A stretch of DNA of 64,000 nt, from the NCBI GenBank assembly GCA_040635515.1, contig JBEYHY010000005.1:434001-498000 (forward strand). The letters run 5' to 3'. This DNA comes from Prauserella_A sp040635515. Lineage in GTDB: Bacteria > Actinomycetota > Actinomycetes > Mycobacteriales > Pseudonocardiaceae. The notes below the pieces were generated by a model that worked only from the letters and a program-made list of their open reading frames with translations, was not told the origin of the DNA and did no database searches. Shown piece after piece: positions 8,117 to 17,401 of this stretch (position 1 is its first letter; each line of letters begins with the position of its first letter). A program made the translations under genes and the position numbers.

Positions 8117-10921
8117 TCAGGCGCCGACCGCGCGCCTGACCGGCGGCCGAACCGGTGACACGGGCGCGATTTCCCCGCCAAGCCCACCGGCGCGACCGGC
8201 CTCAAGTACGGCCAGCTTCGCCTTCACCTGCTCCGCGGACGGATCGCCGAACTCGGTCAGCAGGGCGAGCGCGTCGCGCAGACAGGCTCGCGCCCTGCCC
8301 TTTCTGCCGAGTGCGCTCAACGCCTCACCGAGCCGCATCATCACCGTCGCCGCCCGCCACCGATCGCCGAGTTCGACGTTGATCTCCAGCGCCGTCTCGT
8401 AGTCGGCGACCGCGTCGAGCATCCTCGCCCTGTCGCGGTGCAGATCGCCGAGCGTGCACAGCGTGATGCGCTGTGCCTCGTCGGCACCACCGCGTTGAAC
8501 CTCAAGCGCCTCGTGCAGCAGCCGCAAGGCATGGTCGTACTGACCGGACTGCCGGTACAGATCGCCGAGATTGTTCAGCGCCATACCGATTCCCCGCTCG
8601 TCCCCCATGATCCGGAACAGTTCGAGCGCCCTCGTGTAGCAGTCGAGCGCCTCGGGAAAGCACTGGATGTTGTCGTACACGACGCCGAGGTTGTTGAGGT
8701 TCCACGCCTGCCCCTTCCGGTCGCCCGCCTTGGCGTAGTGCGAAACCGCTTCGCCGTGGCAGGTGATGGCGTCGGCGAACCTGCCGATGTCGTCGTAGGC
8801 GACACCGAGGCCGTTGAGCAGCACGGCTTGAGCGGTCGAGTCCGCCGCTCCCTCCGCCGCGACCAGCGCGGTCCGGTAGCAGCGGATCCAGTCGTCCCAG
8901 TGCTTGCTCAGGTAGAAGTAGGACAGCAGCGCGGCCGAGATCGCCGAGGCGGGCTCCCTTCTTCCCGCCGTCACCGAGGCGTCAACGGCCGCGACGAGGT
9001 TGCTCCGCTCGGCTTCGAACCAGGCCATGGCCTGCGCCCTCGTGCAAGGAGCCGGTTCCGTGCCAGAGGCCGCCGCCTCGACCGCGAGGCGGGATTGCGG
9101 ATCCAGCGCCATACTCATCCGCGTCGCCCGCAGCGTGTAGTGGTCGAAAAGGCGGCACAGCGCCGCGTCCCGTTCGGCCTCTGTGTGTTCCTCGGCGACG
9201 AGTTCCGCGGCGTAGGCGCGCAGCAGGTCGTGCTGCCGGTACCTGTCCCCTTGGACCTCGTCGACAAGGTGCGCGGCGACAAGCGGTTCGAGCAGATTCC
9301 GTGTCTCCGCCTCGGAAATGCCCGCGAGCGCGGCAAGCGCGAGCACCTCGGTCTCCTTGCCGGGAAACAGCCCGCACAGCCGGAAAAGCAGCGCGGCATC
9401 CTCGTCGAGCCGGTGATAGGACCAGGAGAACACCGCCCTCACCGAAGCCTGCGAGTGTCCATCGACCTCAAGCAGGTCCAGCCGCCCCTGCTCGCTGTCC
9501 AGCTCGGCGGTCACCTCGGCGACCGTACTTTCCCTGAGCCGGATCGCCTCGGCGACCAGCCGCAGCGCCAGCGGCAGCCGGGCACATCGCCGCGTGAGCA
9601 GCTCGACCTGGCTCGGAGCGCTCGCGAGGCTTTCGCCGGCAAGCTCGGTCAGCAGTTCGTGCGCGGCGTCCTCGGCGAGTTCGCCGACGGATATGCGGTG
9701 CGCGCCGTGCAACGCGGTCAGCCCCGCCAGCGAATCCCTGCTCGTCACCAGCACGAAACAGGAAGCGGTGCCGGGAAGCAGCGGGCGGATCTGTTCGGCG
9801 GAGTGCGCGTTGTCGAGCACCAGCAGCATCCGCTTGCCGTCGACGAGCGTGCGGAACCTGGCCGCCCTTTCCGCGAGGCTCTTCGGGATGGCCTGTCCCG
9901 CGACCCCCAGCGCCCTGAGAAATCCGGCGAGCACCTCCTTCGCGCATTCGGGCGCTCCCTGCCCGTAACCACCGAGATCCACGAAGAGCTGCCCCGAGGG
10001 AAAGCGCGCCCTCGCGCGGTGTGCCCAATGCACGGCCAGCGCGGTCTTGCCCATTCCCCCCGCACCGGCAAGCACACAGATCCGTTGCGCCGAACCGGCT
10101 GCCGCGACGCCGTCGAGTTCGGCGAGTTCCGCCGTCCTGCCGAAGAAACTCGGCACATCGTGCGGAAGCTGGGCGGGCACCCGCACGGCTCCGGCCGGCC
10201 GCCCCTTCAAGATGCCGCGTTCCAGTTCCCGCAGTTCGGCGCCGGGTTCGAGCCCGACCTCGGTCACCAGTCTCCGCCTCGCGTCGCGGTAGACCTCAAG
10301 CGCCTCCGCCTGCCGCTGCGCCCGGTAGAGGGCGGTCATCAGCAGCGCGTACAACCGTTCCCGCAGCGGGTAGCGGCGAACCAGATCGGTGAGTTCGGCG
10401 GCGACGAGAGCGTGCCTTCCGCATTCCAGTTCCGCCGCGTACAGCTGTTCGACCGCCGCGAGCTTGCGTTCGGTGAGCCGCGCGGACTCGTCGACGAGCA
10501 GCGGAACGTCCAGATCCCCGTACGGCTGGGACCGCCACAGCGCCAGGCCCTCCCTCACCAGCGCCGCACAGCGGGCGGGCTCGGTGAGCGCTACGCCGTC
10601 AGCCTCGTCGAAAAGGGCCTCCATTCGCGCCGCGTCCAGCTCTCCTTCGCCGACGTCGAGGCAGTAGCCTCCCGAGCCGAACCACAACCGGTCAGGAGCG
10701 CCGAGAACACCGCGCAGCCGGTGGACGTGGAGCTGCAACCGCCCCGCTGAGCGCTGATCGACCGAATCCGGCCACAGCGCGTCGGTGAGTACGTCGACAC
10801 TCACCTGCCGCCCCGCCCTCAGCAGCAGAACCCCCAGCAGCGTTCGTTGCAGCCTGCCCTTCGGGGCGGTCACCGTCCGGCCGTCACGGACCCTGATGGG
10901 ACCCAGTACCTCGAACTCCAT
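8117..10921 (-). CDS. AfsR/SARP-family regulator with NB-ARC and TPR domains
   Basis: A 934-residue pathway-type regulator. Residues 1-90 form the OmpR-like DNA-binding domain (MEFEVLGPIRV, KGRLQRTLLGVLLL), and about 92-240 the bacterial transcriptional activation domain (YRAQRQAEALEVYRDARRRL). An NB-ARC ATPase follows, with a P-loop at about 285-293 (GAGGMGKT) and LLVLDNAH as Walker B. TPR repeats fill residues about 690-920 (LNNLGVVYDNI, LNNLGDLYRQSG). The ATG at 10921 is chosen because the SARP domain begins there and a G-rich ribosome binding site precedes it. No recognisable biosynthetic cluster lies in the window, so it looks like an orphan or global AfsR-like regulator. Confidence 0.92.
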   Translation of the reverse strand: MEFEVLGPIRVRDGRTVTAPKGRLQRTLLGVLLLRAGRQVSVDVLTDALWPDSVDQRSAGRLQLHVHRLRGVLGAPDRLWFGSGGYCLDVGEGELDAARMEALFDEADGVALTEPARCAALVREGLALWRSQPYGDLDVPLLVDESARLTERKLAAVEQLYAAELECGRHALVAAELTDLVRRYPLRERLYALLMTALYRAQRQAEALEVYRDARRRLVTEVGLEPGAELRELERGILKGRPAGAVRVPAQLPHDVPSFFGRTAELAELDGVAAAGSAQRICVLAGAGGMGKTALAVHWAHRARARFPSGQLFVDLGGYGQGAPECAKEVLAGFLRALGVAGQAIPKSLAERAARFRTLVDGKRMLLVLDNAHSAEQIRPLLPGTASCFVLVTSRDSLAGLTALHGAHRISVGELAEDAAHELLTELAGESLASAPSQVELLTRRCARLPLALRLVAEAIRLRESTVAEVTAELDSEQGRLDLLEVDGHSQASVRAVFSWSYHRLDEDAALLFRLCGLFPGKETEVLALAALAGISEAETRNLLEPLVAAHLVDEVQGDRYRQHDLLRAYAAELVAEEHTEAERDAALCRLFDHYTLRATRMSMALDPQSRLAVEAAASGTEPAPCTRAQAMAWFEAERSNLVAAVDASVTAGRREPASAISAALLSYFYLSKHWDDWIRCYRTALVAAEGAADSTAQAVLLNGLGVAYDDIGRFADAITCHGEAVSHYAKAGDRKGQAWNLNNLGVVYDNIQCFPEALDCYTRALELFRIMGDERGIGMALNNLGDLYRQSGQYDHALRLLHEALEVQRGGADEAQRITLCTLGDLHRDRARMLDAVADYETALEINVELGDRWRAATVMMRLGEALSALGRKGRARACLRDALALLTEFGDPSAEQVKAKLAVLEAGRAGGLGGEIAPVSPVRPPVRRAVGA

Positions 10922-11025
10922 CGATACCCCTGTCTGCCGCGATTGAGAAGTATGACGCACGGGGTTCGCCTGTGGAGCCGTCCACATCCCAAGAAGCGGG
11001 ACCTCACGCGGTGATCACCGCGCCC

Positions 11026-11988
11026 TCACCGTGCGGAGTCCCGCTCCGCGTGCCGATCGACCAGCAACGCGAAACCGTCGAGGTGCCGCGCGAGGGCGTA
11101 TTCGAACACACCTGCCACGTCGGCCACGACATCGCCGGAAACGGCTTCCAGCGCGGGAAACCGCCCGCCTTCGAACAGCACGTCCGTCCTCGGTTCCCGC
11201 TCAAGCCACCAGCGGTCGAACGACTGCCCACTGTCCTGCTGAGCCTCCGATTCCGCCGCGTTGACCAGCGCGTGGCTGATGACGATCGAGGTGAGACTGA
11301 GCACCTCGCGCACTCTCGTCTCGTCGCTGAGACCGAGTCCTTCGATGGCGCGCAGTGCCCATTCCGTGTGTGCCATGGCGTTGGGCATGAGCAGCGGACG
11401 GGTCAGTGAGATGACCCTCGGCAACCAGCGGTGCCGGGTGCACAAGGCCCATTGCTCACGTGCGCAGAGTTCGAGTTTGGCGCGCCAGCCCGCCGGGCCG
11501 GGTTCGGGCATCGGCCTCGAAGCGAAGGTGACGTCGGCCATCAGCTCGACGAGTTCGTCCTTGCCCGTGACGTGCCGGTAGACCGACATCGCGCCGATGC
11601 CGAGCTCCGAGGCGAGCCGTCGCATGGACAACGCTTCGAGCCCTTCGGCATCGGCGATGCGCATCGCGGCGTGCACGACATGAGCGCGCCCGACCCCGGC
11701 CCTGCCCTGCGGCGGTTGCGGCAGCGGTTTCGGCAGCGGCCGTGAGCCGGCGGTCGAACGTCCTCCCGCCGCGTGACTCACGACGGTGCCCGATCCGACC
11801 CTCGCCTCGACGAGGCCCTGGTCGCGCAACACGGCCATCGCCTTTGTCGCGGTGGCAACGGCAACGCCCCACTGCCGCGCGGTGTGCCGGATGGGCGGGA
11901 GCCGGTCACCGGCCACCAACTCGCCCGCATCGATACGGGCGTGAATGTCGTCGACGATCCTGCGATACGGCGGAGCACTCGTTGCCAT
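11026..11988 (-). CDS. GntR-TetR double-HTH fusion regulator
   Basis: A 320-residue protein with two DNA-binding domains in tandem. Residues 8-72 are a GntR winged helix (IVDDIHARIDAGELVAGDRL then VATATKAMAVLRDQGLVEAR), and 73-100 a Pro/Arg-rich linker. Residues 102-150 are a TetR HTH (LASELGIGAMSVYRHVTGKD), followed by a TetR C-terminal ligand domain. The frame is open to 12042, but the ATG at 11988 (MATSAPPYRR) is preferred, with a perfect palindrome 9 bp upstream. The architecture is known in actinomycetes but uncommon. The ligand is unknown; the divergent GNAT gene is a candidate target. Confidence 0.88.
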   Translation of the reverse strand: MATSAPPYRRIVDDIHARIDAGELVAGDRLPPIRHTARQWGVAVATATKAMAVLRDQGLVEARVGSGTVVSHAAGGRSTAGSRPLPKPLPQPPQGRAGVGRAHVVHAAMRIADAEGLEALSMRRLASELGIGAMSVYRHVTGKDELVELMADVTFASRPMPEPGPAGWRAKLELCAREQWALCTRHRWLPRVISLTRPLLMPNAMAHTEWALRAIEGLGLSDETRVREVLSLTSIVISHALVNAAESEAQQDSGQSFDRWWLEREPRTDVLFEGGRFPALEAVSGDVVADVAGVFEYALARHLDGFALLVDRHAERDSAR

Positions 11989-11997
11989 AGCGATGGA

Positions 11998-12011
11998 TTG
12001 TACTAGTACAA
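11998..12011. promoter_or_regulatory. Perfect palindrome, operator of the GntR-TetR regulator
   Basis: TTGTACTAGTACAA is a perfect 14-bp palindrome in the intergenic region between the divergent GntR-TetR and GNAT genes. Its TNGTAC...GTACNA form resembles GntR operators. Confidence 0.6.
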
Positions 12012-12102
12012 ATCCGGGTTCGCCTAGGACATTCAATAACAATAATCGGGAGATAGCAGCAAATCAGAGCATGGGAAGCGCACTTGTGGAAACGTTGTAC
12101 GC

Positions 12103-12717
12103 ATGAACTCGGGAACAACGTACGAAAGTGTTCGGATCGCCGAGGGTGGCGACTGGGCCGAACCGCTCGCGGTACTCCGCTCGGCCTTCGCCGCCGATCC
12201 CTTCGTGGGCTGGTTGTTTCCCGATCCCGCCACGAGAGACGACTTTCAGACGCGGTTCTACCTTCCGCTGCTGAGTCACCCTTGCGCGGAAACCACCTTG
12301 CTGGGCACCGGCGAGGCCGCCGCGATCTGGCTGTCGCTGGCGCCCGGCCGGCCCCCCTTCGAAGGCACCGACAGCACCGGCAGCAGCGAGGAGAGCGGCT
12401 TCGGCGACAACGCGGCACGGCTCGCCATCGCGGGCGAGTACCTCGCCGAAAGGCACCCGACCGGGTCCGCGCACCGCTACCTCGCCGTCATGGGAGTCGT
12501 CCCCGGCGCGCAGGGAACGGGGCTCGGCTCACTGCTGCTCCGGCACGGCCTCGCCCAGGCCGACGCCGAAGGCATCGGCTCCTACCTCGAAGCGACAACG
12601 GCGGGCAGCAGGCAGCTCTACCGGCGGTACGGCTTCGCCGACCTCGGCGGCCCCGTTCACCTGCCCGGCGGCCCGACGCTGTGGCCGATGTGGCGCGAGC
12701 CGGCCACCACGCACTGA
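12103..12717 (+). CDS. GNAT-family N-acetyltransferase
   Basis: A 204-residue acetyltransferase with the acetyl-CoA-binding motif A in LAVMGVVPGAQGTGLGSLLL (R/QxxGxG/A as QGTGLG) and motif B as YRRYGFADLG. The acceptor is unknown. It is divergent from the GntR-TetR regulator and lies 35 bp upstream of the C45 acyltransferase, so those two may be cotranscribed. No strong ribosome binding site precedes the ATG. Confidence 0.85.
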   Translation: MNSGTTYESVRIAEGGDWAEPLAVLRSAFAADPFVGWLFPDPATRDDFQTRFYLPLLSHPCAETTLLGTGEAAAIWLSLAPGRPPFEGTDSTGSSEESGFGDNAARLAIAGEYLAERHPTGSAHRYLAVMGVVPGAQGTGLGSLLLRHGLAQADAEGIGSYLEATTAGSRQLYRRYGFADLGGPVHLPGGPTLWPMWREPATTH

Positions 12718-12752
12718 ATCCGTTTCGGACAACACCGGGAAAGGAAGAGAAA

Positions 12753-13919
12753 ATGGGGATCAACACCGAGGTCGTCGCGGGGAGTGCCGACGACTTCATG
12801 CTTGTCCGGCACCTGAGGGTCACCGGAACCCAGACCGAGATCGGAAGGGCACTGGCGGAGGAGGCTTACGAGCGCGGCGGCTGGCGGCCGATGGCGGCGG
12901 ACCCGGTCAGGAACCGCGCACGGCTTGCCTGGTTCGAGCGGTACTGGCCTCAGCACAGGGCTCGGATGGAAGGCGCGGCGGCGGTCCTCGGCACGACGGT
13001 GGAGTCCGCGCGGGTCTACCTCGACGAGGTCGCCACGGTTCCCGGTGGCTCCGCGTGCACGGCGACCTGGTGCGCGCCGTCGGCCACGCGGGAGGGACAC
13101 GGCTTCCTCGGCCGCAACTACGACTTCTTCACCGTCGGCTGGGAGCAGCTCTTCGCGATGATCTCCGGCGAACGGGCGGAGGACGACGGCAGCCTGCCCG
13201 CGGCCGCACGCCCCTACGTGATCACGAGCGTCCCCGACGACGCGCCCGCGACGACCCTCATCACGATGAACGAACTCGACGGCTGCATGGAAGGCATCAA
13301 CGAGCACGGACTCGCGGTGGCGTTGCTCATCGCCGACATGGAAACGGCTGGTGAGCCGTCCGACGCGGGACCGCAGGTCGGCATCGGGTCGGCCCAGCTT
13401 CCCCGCTTCGTTCTCGACACGTGCGAGAACGTCGAGCAGGCACAACGGGCACTGCTCGGCGCCAAGCAGTACGACCTGGGCACCCCGCTGCACTACCTGA
13501 TCGCCGACCGGCACGGCGACGCCTTCGTGTGGGAGACGGGACCGGGAGGCAGCGAGTACATCGTTCCCGCTGACGGGGAGGCGCTGTGCGTAACCAATCA
13601 CCTGCTGCACAAGCGGCACGATCCGGGGAACGCTCCCGCCGACAACGACGAGACGGTGCGCTCCTACGAGCGGCTGGAGACCATCAGGGACCGCACCAAG
13701 TCGGGTCCGATGTCGGCCGGCGCGGTGCGTGACGCGCTCGACGAGGTCGCGTTCGACTCGCGCAATGCGGGCGCGTACCCGGTGCGCACCCTGTGGCGCA
13801 CGGTGTTCGACCTGGACGAGCGCAGCATGACGACGCACTTCTTCCTCGGTGACGAGCCGGACGGCACCAACCGGTACAGCGAGGAAGTGGTGTTCCGGCC
13901 GGGCGGGCACGCCGCCTGA
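12753..13919 (+). CDS. C45-family peptidase / acyl-CoA:6-APA acyltransferase-like Ntn hydrolase
   Basis: A 388-residue protein of the AAT family. The Ntn-type nucleophile region is VPGGSACTATWCAPSA (Cys102 is the best candidate nucleophile), then GFLGRNYDFF, GCMEGINEHGLAVALL and VTNHLLHKRHDPG, all typical of the family. Members form or cleave amides, such as penicillin side chains or N-acyl amino acids, and mature by self-cleavage before the Cys. The ATG at 12753 follows a good ribosome binding site (AAAGGAAGAG). The gene ends directly at a 21-bp tandem repeat array. Confidence 0.85.
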   Translation: MGINTEVVAGSADDFMLVRHLRVTGTQTEIGRALAEEAYERGGWRPMAADPVRNRARLAWFERYWPQHRARMEGAAAVLGTTVESARVYLDEVATVPGGSACTATWCAPSATREGHGFLGRNYDFFTVGWEQLFAMISGERAEDDGSLPAAARPYVITSVPDDAPATTLITMNELDGCMEGINEHGLAVALLIADMETAGEPSDAGPQVGIGSAQLPRFVLDTCENVEQAQRALLGAKQYDLGTPLHYLIADRHGDAFVWETGPGGSEYIVPADGEALCVTNHLLHKRHDPGNAPADNDETVRSYERLETIRDRTKSGPMSAGAVRDALDEVAFDSRNAGAYPVRTLWRTVFDLDERSMTTHFFLGDEPDGTNRYSEEVVFRPGGHAA

Positions 13920-13922
13920 CCC

Positions 13923-14002
13923 GCGAGTCCCCCGTCCAGGACGCCGAGATCCGCACTCAGGACGGCGAGTTCTGCACTCAGGACGCCGAGATGCGCGTTC
14001 AC
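13923..14002. repeat. 21-bp tandem repeat array A
   Basis: Three full 21-bp units start at 13940, 13961 and 13982, each built around GCCGAGATCYGCACTCAG, with a degenerate unit before them. The array begins within a few bases of the C45 gene stop and separates it from the convergent MFS gene. Related arrays occur near 20.0 kb and 57.7-58.2 kb. Confidence 0.8.
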
Positions 14003-14028
14003 GGGCTCTCCTCGCGCCCTTCGGGCGG

Positions 14029-15123
14029 TCACCGGGGTGTGAGGGGAGCCCGTTCGCGTCGCTTCCGCAGGCCGAACGGCAACGCGAGAGCAACCACCGC
14101 GACGAGCACGACGGCGGCGGCGAGACCGCCCAACGCCCACGCCCCGAACAACACCAGCGAGGCAAGATCGGCGCCCAGCCCCGACACCGAGGTGACCGTC
14201 GCCCGCGCCTCACTCTCGATGCGCTCCTGCAACCGCGCGTTGCCGACGACGAGGACGGCCCGATACAGGCCGTAGAACAGCGCGACGCCGGCCAGCCCCA
14301 CGGGCTCCGCGAACAAACCGGCCCCGCCGAGCAGCACAGCGCCCGCACCGAGCGTCATCGCGAGCGCGCGGGCACCGGGGGTAGCCCATCGCCCCGCCAT
14401 CGCGGCACCGGCCGCACCCACGACGGCGATACCGACGACGGCAAGCGGATTCCAGCTCACCGGCACATGCCAGTCATGGGCGAGCAGCGGAAAGTACTCC
14501 TCAAGCCCGTCCACGGCGGTCAGCAGCGCGACGACAACGACGACACCACGGACGCCGGGAGTGGCGACCGCCTCGGCGACTCCGGACCGCAGGGTCGCGA
14601 AGAATCCTCGCTCCGGTTGGGAAGGGGTCTCCTCCACCTCCCGTCGCCGCCCTGGCTCGGGAAGCCGGGCCGCGATCACCGAAGCGAGAAGGCACATGCC
14701 CACGCTGGCATACCCGACGAGTTCGAATCCACCGGAGACGAAAAGGACGGTCGCCGCACCGGCAGCGGGGATCTGCGCGATCAGCTCCAGCGCGTTGACC
14801 TGGCCGTAGACGCGGGCGAAGTGCGTCTCGGCACCCGCGGCGGCAAGGCCGTCGTAGAGCAACGCCTCCAGCGCGCCCGACACGAGCGTGGCGCCGAGCC
14901 CCCACAGCGCGAACCCCGCCGCGAAGGCGGTGAAGCCCGGCCACGCCGTCCACAACACGTAACCGGCAGCCTGCAGAACACCACCCGCGACGAGTGACGT
15001 GCGACGGGAGAACCGGTCGGCCAGCGCGCCGGTGGGCACCTCGGCGACGACCCCGACAAGAGACCACAGCGCGAACAACGCAGAGATCTCCGCCTCGGAA
15101 AGGCCGGAGTCGGCGAACAGCAA
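14029..15123 (-). CDS. MFS transporter (start uncertain)
   Basis: A major facilitator protein of at least 364 residues with about 12 hydrophobic segments and the conserved loop 2-3 motif PTGALADRFSRRTS. The only standard start codon available is a TTG at 15123, which lies inside transmembrane helix 1. The same frame continues upstream to 15210 with helix-1-like sequence (RLIRWWALFADLVPLYPLYA) but without ATG, GTG or TTG before a TGA at 15225. The true start may be the ATA at 15210 or another weak codon, or the N-terminus is degraded. It is convergent with the C45 gene. Confidence 0.8.
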   Translation of the reverse strand: MLFADSGLSEAEISALFALWSLVGVVAEVPTGALADRFSRRTSLVAGGVLQAAGYVLWTAWPGFTAFAAGFALWGLGATLVSGALEALLYDGLAAAGAETHFARVYGQVNALELIAQIPAAGAATVLFVSGGFELVGYASVGMCLLASVIAARLPEPGRRREVEETPSQPERGFFATLRSGVAEAVATPGVRGVVVVVALLTAVDGLEEYFPLLAHDWHVPVSWNPLAVVGIAVVGAAGAAMAGRWATPGARALAMTLGAGAVLLGGAGLFAEPVGLAGVALFYGLYRAVLVVGNARLQERIESEARATVTSVSGLGADLASLVLFGAWALGGLAAAVVLVAVVALALPFGLRKRRERAPLTPR

Positions 15124-15291
15124 CGCATACAGCGGATACAGCGGGACGAGGTCCGCAAAGAGCGCCCACCAGCGGATCAGCCGGACCAGCGGGCGGACCT
15201 GCTCAGGTATCGATGACGTGCGTCAAAGGAACGGCATCAGCTCAGGCTACCCGTCCTCTCGGCTTACCTGCCACAACCGCGGAATGCCTTG

Positions 15292-15714
15292 CTACTTGTG
15301 GATCTGCGCTATCGCCCTGACAACGGCCATGCACCTGTCCTCCACGTAGCTCAGTCCGGCCTCCTCGGCGATCGTTCGCGCCTCCTCCGAGACGATGCCC
15401 TGCTGCAACCAGAGCGCACGAGCACCGATTCGCACCGCGTCGGCCGCGATCCCGGGAGCCTCGTCGGCGGGCCGGAAGACCTCGACGACATCGACGGGTT
15501 CCGGAATGTCGCGCAACGACCGGTACACGCGTTCGCCGAGCAGTACGTCCGCGCTGGGATGCACGGGGATGACCCGGAATCCGGCCGCCTGCATCGCGGA
15601 AGGCACCGCGTGCGCGGCTTTCGCGGGATCACGGCTCAAACCCACGACCGCGATGGTCGCCGAGTCGCGAAGCACGCGCTCCGCCGTGTCGTTGCTGTCG
15701 TTCACGTCGTTCAT
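15292..15714 (-). CDS. CoA-binding domain protein (YccU-like)
   Basis: A 140-residue single Rossmann-type CoA-binding domain, with TIAVVGLSRDPAKAAHAVPS at the nucleotide loop, then FRVIPVHPSADVLLG and LWLQQGIVSEEA as in YccU-like proteins. The ATG at 15714 gives a normal family length. It follows the TPP enzyme on the same strand after 28 bp, so the two are probably cotranscribed. The exact role of this family is unknown. Confidence 0.88.
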   Translation of the reverse strand: MNDVNDSNDTAERVLRDSATIAVVGLSRDPAKAAHAVPSAMQAAGFRVIPVHPSADVLLGERVYRSLRDIPEPVDVVEVFRPADEAPGIAADAVRIGARALWLQQGIVSEEARTIAEEAGLSYVEDRCMAVVRAIAQIHK

Positions 15715-15742
15715 GCCCTCATTGTGCGTGGCCGGTGCGACA

Positions 15743-17380
15743 TCAACCGCTCTGCCGGTACCAGCGGGGCGACGTGTTGAGCGGCGGCCGCAGCTCGGCA
15801 CTGACGACGAGCACGTTCGGTTCGTCCGCGCGGGTGAACTCCCTCAACAGCCTGCGAAACGCCCTTCCGAAACCGTCGACCCTGTCGGCGTAGACACCGA
15901 ATGACTTCGCGAGTCCGACGAAATCCGGGGTCGCGAGGTCGACGCCGGTGTGAGTCAGACCCGCCCGAGACTGGTCGTAGCGCAACATGCCGTAGCCGCC
16001 GTCGTCGACGATCACGACGGTGACGGGAAGGCCTTCCTGGATGGCCGTCGCCAATTCCGCGCAGCCGTAAAGGAAACCACCGTCGCCGGTGACGCATACC
16101 GCGCGGCCCTTGCCAGCCGCGGCGACGCCGAGCGCGGCGGGAAACCCGAATCCCAGCGTGCCCCAGCCCATCGGGTAGGCGAGTTTTCTCGGCGCGGCGA
16201 CCCGATAGAAGCCGCCGACCCAGTAGCCGGCGACGCACATGTCCGTCACCAGCACCGAGGTGTCGGGCAGTGTCTCGGCGAGAGCGGCGAGAAACTCGGC
16301 GGCCTGCGGCTCCTCCTTGCGCACTCTGCGGCGAACCCGCACCTCGATCTCGTCGAGCCTGCGGCTGAGCGCGTCGATGCCCTCCTTCAGCGGAGTACCG
16401 GCCAGCAGTCGTTCGACCAACTGGCGGGCGTCGCCGAGCAGCAGCAGATCGGGCTGGTAATTCTTGGCGGCGTCGTCGGCGTCCACGTTGACCGCTATCA
16501 ACGTCGGCGGCTGCGGCATCAGCCAGTTCTGCGTCATCAGGCCGTCGAAGTCGGTACCGACAGCGAGAACGACATCGGCTTCGTCCCACAGCGCTCCGAC
16601 CTCCGGCGTGTGCACGGGGTTCGAAGCCCTGCACGGATGATCCGGAGGCACGATGCCTCGTGCGGCGAACGTCGTGATGATCGGCGCGGCGAGATGCTCG
16701 GCCAGCTGGCCGATCGCCGGTCCCGCGCCGGAACGGAGAGCTCCGCCGCCCGCCCAGATCAGCGGCCGCCGCGCGGCGACAAGCGCCGCTCTCGCCTTGT
16801 CGATTTCCTCGTTGAGGACAGGATGAAACTGCTCCGTCGGTTCGGAGACGCCGCCGTCCGCGGCCTCGGCGCGCAGGAAGTCGGTGGGAATGCCGACGTA
16901 GACCGGTCCGCTCTGCGGGCGGGCCGCGACCCTTGCCGCCCTCCGCACGACAGGGCCGATCGCGTCGGGATGATCGACGACGAAGGTCTCCTTCGTCACC
17001 GGCGCGAAAAGGGCCTGCTGGTCACTCGTCTCGTGCAATACCCCCCGCACGGTGCCTTGCCTGCGCAGCGTCGAGGGAATGTCGGTAGCGATGAGCAACA
17101 CCGGGGATGCCGAGGCCTTGGCCTCCCCGATGGCGCCGATCGTGTTGGCCGCGCCGGGGCCCGTGGTGACGAGCGCGACGCCGAGCTTCCCCGTCGCCCT
17201 CGCGTAACCGTCCGCGGCGTAGCCCGCAGCCTGCTCGTGCCTGACACCGATGAGCCGGATGTCGGAAGTACCGATCGCGTCCCAGATGGGCAGGTTGTGC
17301 ACGCCCGGTAAGCCGAAAGCGACATCGACATCGAGTTCCGTCAAGACGTCCACGAGTCGCCGCGCTCCGGTCTGTCCCAC
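15743..17380 (-). CDS. Thiamine pyrophosphate enzyme, acetolactate-synthase-like
   Basis: A 545-residue three-domain TPP enzyme starting at GTG. The N-terminal PYR domain has the activating Glu in GVRHEQAAGYAADGYAR, the middle domain resembles a transhydrogenase fold, and the C-terminal PP domain carries CVTGDGGFLYGCAELATA ending in DDGGYGMLR (the GDG...N-type metal/TPP motif with Asp/Gly in place of the usual Asn-Asn). It resembles acetolactate synthase large subunits and sulfo/oxalyl-type decarboxylases. No small regulatory subunit is nearby, so a biosynthetic IlvB role is unlikely. Confidence 0.87.
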   Translation of the reverse strand: MGQTGARRLVDVLTELDVDVAFGLPGVHNLPIWDAIGTSDIRLIGVRHEQAAGYAADGYARATGKLGVALVTTGPGAANTIGAIGEAKASASPVLLIATDIPSTLRRQGTVRGVLHETSDQQALFAPVTKETFVVDHPDAIGPVVRRAARVAARPQSGPVYVGIPTDFLRAEAADGGVSEPTEQFHPVLNEEIDKARAALVAARRPLIWAGGGALRSGAGPAIGQLAEHLAAPIITTFAARGIVPPDHPCRASNPVHTPEVGALWDEADVVLAVGTDFDGLMTQNWLMPQPPTLIAVNVDADDAAKNYQPDLLLLGDARQLVERLLAGTPLKEGIDALSRRLDEIEVRVRRRVRKEEPQAAEFLAALAETLPDTSVLVTDMCVAGYWVGGFYRVAAPRKLAYPMGWGTLGFGFPAALGVAAAGKGRAVCVTGDGGFLYGCAELATAIQEGLPVTVVIVDDGGYGMLRYDQSRAGLTHTGVDLATPDFVGLAKSFGVYADRVDGFGRAFRRLLREFTRADEPNVLVVSAELRPPLNTSPRWYRQSG

Positions 17381-17401
17381 TCGCCGAGGATACGAGGGGG
17401 C

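Noticed and set aside
7780..8205. Leftward 141-codon frame upstream of the XRE gene
   Set aside because: Arg/Pro-rich without domain, runs through the tandem terminators and overlaps the XRE start in another frame.
8438..10750. Rightward frame of 770 codons across the SARP gene
   Set aside because: Shadow frame; the SARP, NB-ARC and TPR motifs are all on the minus strand.
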